DNA from: Halocafeteria seosinensis
Lineage: Eukaryota; Sar; Bigyra; Bicosoecida
DNA: 64,000 nucleotides
Direction: 5' to 3'
NCBI GenBank assembly: GCA_001687465.1
Contig: LVLI01000314.1
Location: 62,001 to 126,000, forward strand
Positions 57,658 to 64,000 of this stretch are shown one piece after another. The notes under the pieces are model-generated. The model worked only from the letters and a program-made list of their open reading frames with translations, did no database searches and was not told the DNA's origin. Every line of letters starts with the position of its first letter. Positions within the stretch are counted from its first letter, which is position 1. Made by a program: the position numbers and the translations under genes.

Positions 57658-58245
57658 TGCCTTTCGGCCATTCCTATCCTTCGAGGCATCCCACAGCACC
57701 GTGTTTAGTCTACTAGCCCGGACTTTGGGATCCCAGGACGGTAACATAGGGCAGTGGTAGTATTGTTGAGGGACAGCCGTACTGTTCGCATGCCGTATAT
57801 TACTCATGTAACACACTATGATAGTAGCTGCTCCAAATAATACCTGGTAGTTGATAGGTGTGCATTTCGGAGCAATAGTTATACACCAGCGGAGTTGAAC
57901 CCCCGAGGAGTCACTCGCAGCGAAGCTCGTTGTGCAATTAGAAATTGGTTACTTTCGGCCCATTCAATAATAATTCAACGTGGACAGTGCAAACCATCGG
58001 CTTAATTTCCCTGATGAGCTACCGTGCAACCGCGCGTACCGGCGCAGCATACTGCAGGGCTGATTCGCCGAAACACCCGAATGACAAAGACACACTGCTG
58101 TCGGTATGTTCCTTGTTCTCTCGCACAGTCCGGTTAAGTTTTTTGTTAGTTTAAACGTATCACAATTATTGAAAGTCTTCGTCCTATTGCGCTTGAAGCA
58201 AACGGACTTCCTGCAACTTGCGGCGCTGATCAACGGACACCGGAG
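57658..58245. other. intergenic region between LRR and Zn2Cys6 genes
   Basis: About 590 bases. It contains the LRR promoter and the 3' end of the upstream minus-strand gene. A GTTGAAC-containing stretch near 57893-57905 hints at a tRNA box B on the minus strand but cannot form the T-stem. No gene called. Confidence 0.5.
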
Positions 58246-58908
58246 TTACAGCACACCCAGTCTAAAATAGTGGAGATCAACACTACTATTGGGCCTTACC
58301 GGCTCGTTACTGCTCCTTTGCCATGATTCATCTTGTTCTAAGCCACTATACTGTAGCACACGGAAATTCGAAGATAAAGCTTCACTGGCTCCAGTACTTT
58401 GGTGGAGACTGAAAGAGGCAGCTGAATTCAGCGTCCGGTCCACACACATACCCCCACCGCCATCCAAGTGAATGGGAGTATGAGCTGCAGGAATAAACTC
58501 TGATTTCCTTAGCTGCACCGTGGCGAATGCCCAGTCAACCAAGGACGGTATACCACCACTTTCTCCGACTGTGGATGACGCTTGCGGGGCTCCATGACCT
58601 GACAGTATTCTTTGCTCCATGTACTCGTGCGTTGCTTTCTTCCGCTTCTCTGCCACGCTTAGTTTGTCAATGCACAGATGCGGGATCTCTTTACGAACAC
58701 ACTCCTGCAAATTTGACGACCCATCATTTTTCTTGGAAGAATCGCTTACGTAGAGCTTCAAAACACGTACCGCACACGGTCTCCGCTGATCACACTTTAT
58801 CTTACTGGCTGCACAAGGTTGGCAAGCTCTTCGCAAACGCTTTCTGGATTCTCCACTGCTAGCTTTCTGGCTTTCTCCAACACTGTCCGATTCTCTGAAG
58901 GGTTCCAT
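58246..58908 (-). CDS. small Zn2Cys6 (fungal-type) DNA-binding protein
   Basis: Two exons, 58908-58771 and 58704-58246 (66-base intron, GTACGT donor, phase 0), encode 198 residues. The intron interrupts the zinc cluster. When spliced, the cluster at about 30-58 reads CQPC, x6, C, x5, C-x2-C, x8, C (CQPC, KIKC, PCAEC, HLC), with a basic lead (RKRLRRA) and a basic linker after it (EKRKKATHEY). That is the fungal Zn(II)2Cys6 pattern. The rest is Ser/Gly-rich with no second domain, so the protein is short for this class. It may be truncated, may continue in an exon I did not find, or may act as a dominant modulator of longer relatives. Confidence 0.75.
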   Translation of the reverse strand: MEPFRESDSVGESQKASSGESRKRLRRACQPCAASKIKCDQRRPCAVRVLKLYVSDSSKKNDGSSNLQECVRKEIPHLCIDKLSVAEKRKKATHEYMEQRILSGHGAPQASSTVGESGGIPSLVDWAFATVQLRKSEFIPAAHTPIHLDGGGGMCVDRTLNSAASFSLHQSTGASEALSSNFRVLQYSGLEQDESWQRSSNEPVRPNSSVDLHYFRLGVL

Positions 58909-59844
58909 GCCGAATAAAGTGGTCTCCGCCTGTAACTGTGCTGTACAGTGTAGATCGAGCTATCAGCTATCTCTATTCCGCAGGTGAAACTGTGTTTGGA
59001 AGAGCTTTCAACAACTGAATGGTTGTCAGAAGTTGCACGTCATGTTCCTTTCCGAGGTTTGACACATAGTTTCATGAGTACTCTGGCAAGGGAAGAGTCT
59101 TCCCCACGCTTGATTGTCCGGGGAAGACCTAACACCTAACGGACCAATGGGCCAGCTGCCCCCTCCCTTAAATCCGTGTTCCACGCACTGAATTGCCTGT
59201 TTTCGTGCAGAAGCAGTCAAACAAGGAGGTGCAACTGAGTACTCCGTTCCATCAAAGTGGCACTGTCGGAACAATAGGGCAATACCTATTTGTCAACAGA
59301 ATGAAGCTTGTAGGCTCGTAGGTATGGATTCAGCGTCCTGCAGATTACTCGCACGGTTACAATGGCCGATTCCTACGACCAATACTAAGAGATGGTTCAA
59401 ATATATTCTAATATACAAGTCAATGTATCTACAATACGTGTGTATGCCTATGTGTGGAGCTCACCTTTTTGTTTGAACGGAGTTGTTGGGATATATTCAA
59501 CCCATGACTCACTCTTTCCGCAACCAATATAAGCGCTTACTGGTAAGGACCAACAACCAACGCAAGTACACAAAAGTGCCGCGCACCATAGAAGACACAT
59601 AAGACATCAGAGAAAGAACGATGATCAATGATTTAGGTTCTCATTTTCAAGGGAGTTATAGATTAGCGAAGAGTCGAAGCCAAAGATTCCTCGGCCAGAG
59701 TGAAACCGTGGAACCGGTTTCGTGTGAGGATATGGGTCACGGTGATTGTGGTTCCCCTGGTTGAATACGTTAAGAAATTGCTTTCTATAATCTCGTATGA
59801 GACGAGAATGCTTGAATAATGTACAGCTTGTTAATGACAAGGTG
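58909..59844. other. intergenic region
   Basis: About 930 bases between two minus-strand genes. Short open frames (up to 82 codons at 59026-59274, minus) show no domain or splice support. It should hold the promoter of the Zn2Cys6 gene. I see no RNA gene or repeat. Confidence 0.5.
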
Positions 59845-61532
59845 TCAAATTTTTGGCGGACTGTTGATTATGCTCCGATACCTGAGTTTAACATCTTCAA
59901 CATCCTTGCGCAATTTCCACAGCTTATATGCTTTGGAAGGGCTGCTTCTATCACTAGAGAAACTGCTTCCTGACAAGCTTGTATTCCAAGCTGGCGATGC
60001 CACCGGGTTAGAGGTTGAAGACACACAGTTTGCTCGGGGTTCTTCCCTCGATTTGAAAACTCCTGGTGTTCTCTGTCTCTCCATCTTGCTTAATGTATTG
60101 ATTGTGTCCTTACATTCAGTATAATCCTGAGATGCCGAGAAGTCGATAGCATCTAATGATGGCAAGATACTGACGCTCATCATTGTAGAATCGTGATCGG
60201 TAGAATGTGTCCACAGTCTTGACATGGTACTGGTGATAGAACTAATGGTACTACTAGTTGAGACCGGTTCCGACGCTTGGGATATTTCCATTTCATCGAC
60301 CTTGTCCGAAAATTTCAATGAAACAGAAACGTTATCAGTCTTCTCGCCACTATCCCTTGGTCCGTGCAGCCGAGATTTGCTCTTGGAATGTCTTCCACGC
60401 TCAAATTGAGGAGTTACCTCTTCTCCGAATGATAATCGCTCAGATGCTGGTACCTGCATGTACTCACCCTGAGCCTGAGAAGGCCCGATGGGTGATATGG
60501 CCCAATCTTCCAGGACGCATTCCCCGTCTTCTTCCTGAGAAGGCGTAATTCTATGTGTGTCGCAGCCACTAGACTTTTGATTATAGGGCATGGGGGATCG
60601 TGGAGGCAGATGTTTTTTTCTTGTCCCTGGTGTCCTGTTTTCCTTCAGCTCCCCGCCTTCGTCTGTGTAGACTACTTCAGACTCGCCAACCCTTTGAGGC
60701 GACATGAATACTTGGGGCAACGAGGAGAATGGAGATAGAAACACTTGCTTGCGTTCTTTCGGAGGTGTACCAAATAATTTTCTTTGAGTGTTTTGCGTTC
60801 CACCCCATGATTCTGCAATGCCTTCTTCAGTTCGCTGTGGGGTGCCTCGAGAACGCAACAAAACGTGTTTGTCTTGCTCAGTTTGCCCACGCCCCTCGGG
60901 AGTCTTCAATGTAGATATTGAATGCTTCCCGTTACCAAAATAGCTAACATCATCTTTATCCCCTTCGTACGATATACTGAAGTCAATGTTGTCTTCGTTT
61001 TCTTCCTGTGATATCAAGGACATTCCAAAGTGACGTTTAACGGTGGGAAGCGAACACGCCAGCCTACATACCTCCGAAAATGTTTCTGCTCTTAGTTCTG
61101 CGATTTCCTCAATACTGAGATTTAAATTTTCAGGGGGAACTGCGAGGCGATACAAATGACTCGAACAATTAGTACAACATGCGCACACAGACGGATGGCA
61201 TCCTTACTGTCACGTGGAGTTCCATCACTCGTCTCCTCTTGAAATGCGCGATCAAAGTCGGGAAAGTTGACTTTTTGCTGCCTCGCTACTTTGAACGGAT
61301 GCTGCACATATTTTCCAGAGGATCGATGCCTCTTGTCATCGTGGGAGGCGTCGGTATGTCCCGCCAAAGTGTTGTCATTCAAATGGGATCGAACCGTCGC
61401 CGTTCTTCCCGACGACGAAGTTATTTGCTGATGCTGCCCTTCCATATCATCGCCTTTAACTACAGCTTTTATCCGCGACACATGCAGTTCCATACTACTG
61501 CAAGTATCCAAAAATTTGGCCTGACATATCAT
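59845..61532 (-). CDS. disordered protein rich in proline-directed phosphorylation sites
   Basis: Two exons, 61532-61208 and 61139-59845 (68-base intron, phase 1), give 539 residues; in-frame ATGs at 61493 and 61445 are alternative starts. The only folded-looking part is a helical block at the junction (SIEEIAELRAETFSEVCRL). The rest is Ser/Thr/Glu-rich with many S/T-P pairs (GTPQRT, GTPPKERK, LSPFSS, MSPQR, RTPGTRKKHLPPRSP) and a basic C-terminal helix (YKLWKLRKDVEDVKLRYR) ending NSPPKI. This is the profile of a CDK or MAPK substrate, perhaps a spindle, centrosome or checkpoint adaptor; that is inference. Its start is 142 bases from the kinase start in the opposite direction, so they share a promoter. 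Confidence 0.65.
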
Positions 61533-61674
61533 ACTGAGACACTTAAGACGCTTCGATCAGCAAGCGTTAAGCTGGAGACGTCAATCTTTTCGTCTATTTA
61601 ATAACTTCAACTTCTTCAGCAGTGATTTTGCAAGCAAAACATGGTCATACAACAGTATAGATGGCCTAGGAACC

Positions 61675-64000
61675 ATGATACTCGTTCTCCGAAAGTGGAT
61701 CCCCACCACTGTTGTGGTGGCGGTATGCTGCTGTGGATGTTACATGCTGATGATGGTAAGAACTGCCAATGCCACAGCGACTTCACTCTCAGCTAAAACG
61801 ACTCAAAACCAGAAACATAGCCATGACGAGCAACCTACGGCACCTCACTCTGAGGAGCGAGTTGCATCAGTAAGAGAAGAAACCGATGCATCCAGTACCT
61901 CAGGCGCTCATCGAAGTAGCAGTCGGAGCAACTTGGATAAACAGCATCAAACAACACATCTTCAAAAGGAAGCGTCCAGTTCTTCCCCAATGGGGGACCA
62001 ACTCCATGACGGTGAAGTCCCGCCAGAATTTTGGCAGTCAACTTTTGCTCAACTCATGGAGGCTATGCATTTGCATTATGACGGCTCCGAGACCGAACAA
62101 AGGAAACGGAAACGACCACGGACGGCTGCTAGTCAGTTGTTTACGGAGCAACAAGTTCAACAGGATCCTGCTGTACTCGCGAGGAACCTTGAACTAAAGG
62201 TGAGAGAGAGAGAGAGAGAGAGAGAAGATCCATAGCACTTGACGAACAATTTGCATGCATGCTGTTTTCCTCGAATATGCCGCAGGAAGATGAATCGTTG
62301 TCGATCAGAATCCAGTTGAACATTGGAACACTCCTATCCATCGCAGTCCTACTTGCACTTTCTTTCCTCGGAGGAGTTTATGTTATCAAACTGTGCACGA
62401 AACCACGGTGTAATTGTCCTTTATGTGATGGGGAATACGAAGTAGTCAAGCGTCTAGGGTAAGTGCTGTTCATCTTCTTCACCCCCCCTTGCCGATCTGG
62501 GGAGTACATTCGTGGGGTTTCAACATTCAGAACGGGCGGATTTGGCACTGTATTCAAAGTGAAAGTAGCTCAACAAGAATTCGCGCCCTCGGGAGCAAGA
62601 GCTGACTCCGCCAAAGCTTCTTTCGGGTCGTCGGACTTTGACGAAGAAACTACGTTTGGCTCGTCGACGAACGCAGACAGAGGTAGCTCAACCAGAAGAG
62701 ACGAAGAATATGTTCTGAAGCAAATTCCGGTAACTGATTTCAACGATGCGTCGATAGCTCAAGCTGAGGCGAGAGAGTTGCGCGCCTTGGACCACCCTAG
62801 GATTGTACGATACGAGGACGACTTTCTGCATTTTACGACAGGTACGTGTGATGGGATCCTTGACTCGAAAACCATTGTGCCAGTAGAGTGTTTGAATTAT
62901 CTTCTGACAGAACTCACCGGGAACGAGAAGCAGCTGTATGTTTGCATCGTAATGGAATCCTGCGCGATGGATATGAAAAAGCTGATAGAGCGTGTCCGCA
63001 CAAAGTGTCCGGTGTGGCAGTCGACGAAGCACAAAGATTTCGACAGTTACCTAGAACACCATCACAACTCCTCTTGCTCTATACCAGAGACTGTAGTTTT
63101 GCGCATAATCGGTCAGATTGCTGAAGGACTCCAATACTGCCATGGCAAAGGAATCATTCATCGAGGTAAGCATTTTTGAGAGACCTCGGGTTCGACTCGA
63201 GCTTCTGGAATCATTCCAAGGGACACCGTTTCTGCTTCTCAGATGTAAAAAGTCAAAATGCTTTCTTGACACCATTTGGTGGCATACGATTGGGAGATTT
63301 TGGACTCGCCAGGCAAGTCCGCAGCCCTTTCACAGTGTTTACAGATGCCGGTACAGACTGCTGTATGTAGTGTTTGCACTTCTCCAGAGTCCGAATGTGT
63401 ACTTATGGATGTTCTTGCCTTGGTTGCAGACAAAGCACCTGAGATGCTTCTTGGAGGCAAGAGGGATGGCAGAGCAGCTGATATTTGGGCACTTGGACTT
63501 GTCATTTTCGAAATTGTTACTCTTTCCTTTGTTTGGGAGCGACAACCCTCGGGCATTGCAGGAGATGTTCTCAGTACGCGTTACCAACAAAACTGATTGA
63601 CTTCCATTCATGATTCAGACTGTACTGCGATCTTGATCTTGCAGATAGGGGCGATAAGGCTGTCCAGGAGTTCCTGTCTCCCGTGTCTCCCAGCTACTCT
63701 CCAGTTATACGAAAGCTGATGAGAAAGTGCCTCGCAAGTGACCCAAAGAAGCGTCCGAGTCCCAAAGATGTACGGTTCTGTATAGCAAACGATTGATATA
63801 ACACGTAAACAGACTCCCTTTCTTCCAGATACTGAGACTACGAGCTATCCGGAAAGCAATGTCATTGTCTGCCGGAAACCGACAAGGAAGGCGACCTTCC
63901 GTGGATTCACAACCTAGTCAAACTCAACAAGAGGGAACATCGCGTAGGTGGAATGCTATTGTTGTTATCTCTGTTCTTCTTGATTTTTGCATGGTTTGCA
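61675..64000 (+). CDS. membrane-anchored NEK-like Ser/Thr protein kinase (3' end outside window)
   Basis: Seven exons in view: 61675-62199, 62286-62458, 62531-63165, 63243-63350, 63430-63573, 63645-63769 and 63829 to the edge. An N-terminal signal or span (IPTTVVVAVCCCGCYMLMM) is followed by about 155 Ser-rich residues and a second span at about 188-210 (LLSIAVLLALSFLGGVYVI). The kinase domain then shows glycine loop GTGGFGTV, Lys in EEYVLKQI, HRDVKSQNAFLTP, DFGLAR and KAPEMLLGGK. The catalytic loop HRDxKSQNxFL plus LGDFG is NEK-like. The usual activation-loop GTPxYxxPE is replaced by TDADKAPE. A third hydrophobic run starts near 63950 (AIVVISVLLDFCMV). Topology suggests a receptor-like kinase; a PERK-type stress kinase is the main alternative. 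The exon 6 acceptor is less certain. Confidence 0.8.
62202..62225 (+). repeat. (GA)12 microsatellite at a splice donor
   Basis: Twelve GA units follow directly on the donor GT of the first kinase intron (AAG|GTGAGAGAG). Length changes here would leave the GTGAGA donor intact but change an intron of only 86 bases. Confidence 0.9.

Noticed and set aside
57860-57960. Possible tRNA on the minus strand (GGTTCAACTCC box B-like)
   Set aside because: The flanking bases cannot form the T-stem, and no box A or acceptor stem is visible.
59026-59274. 82-codon minus-strand frame
   Set aside because: No recognisable motif, no splice partners, and no similarity in composition to neighbouring genes.

Overview
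This is nuclear DNA from a eukaryote with a compact genome. Genes lie on both strands, often tail to tail with 4 to 200 bases between stop codons. They are cut by short GT-AG introns, mostly 57 to 157 bases, with donors reading GTAAGT, GTACGT or GTATGT. The gene set includes IFT52 and an axonemal-type dynein heavy chain, so the organism builds motile cilia. A large organelle-type RAP-domain protein, a plant-like ATP synthase subunit d, a plant/algal-style wax ester synthase/DGAT and two fungal-type Zn2Cys6 regulators occur together. That mix argues against an animal, a land plant or a higher fungus, and suggests a flagellated protist or alga. I cannot name the lineage from the sequence alone.

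Layout, left part (1-17 kb): the 3' part of an unrecognised helical protein (+); an RBBP5/Swd1 COMPASS subunit (-); a coiled-coil protein (+); IFT52 (+); mitochondrial ATP synthase subunit d (-); CTP:phosphoethanolamine cytidylyltransferase (+); COX16 (-); a Zn2Cys6 regulator (-); and a SWAP/SURP splicing regulator (+).

Middle (17-50 kb): a 2,069-residue RAP protein (+); UBA5, the UFM1-activating enzyme (-); a stomatin-like SPFH protein (+); UTP25, a small-subunit processome factor (-); a 5,123-residue dynein heavy chain in 11 exons (+); and POLE2/DPB2 of DNA polymerase epsilon (-), whose stop lies only 55 bases from the dynein stop.

Right part (50-64 kb): a 99-residue helical protein (-); a two-span membrane protein (-); the WS/DGAT acyltransferase (-); a secreted leucine-rich-repeat protein with one repeat per exon (-); a second, smaller Zn2Cys6 protein (-); a proline-directed-site-rich disordered protein (-); and a membrane-anchored NEK-like kinase (+) that runs off the right edge.

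The genes do not form a pathway cluster. They are mostly conserved housekeeping functions (chromatin, replication, ribosome assembly, respiration, lipid synthesis, UFMylation, cilia) mixed with lineage-specific proteins. The best candidates for undescribed biology are the RAP protein with its long acidic tail, the exon-modular LRR protein, the membrane NEK-like kinase and the oversized dynein. I saw no tRNA, rRNA, transposon, CRISPR array or viral insertion.
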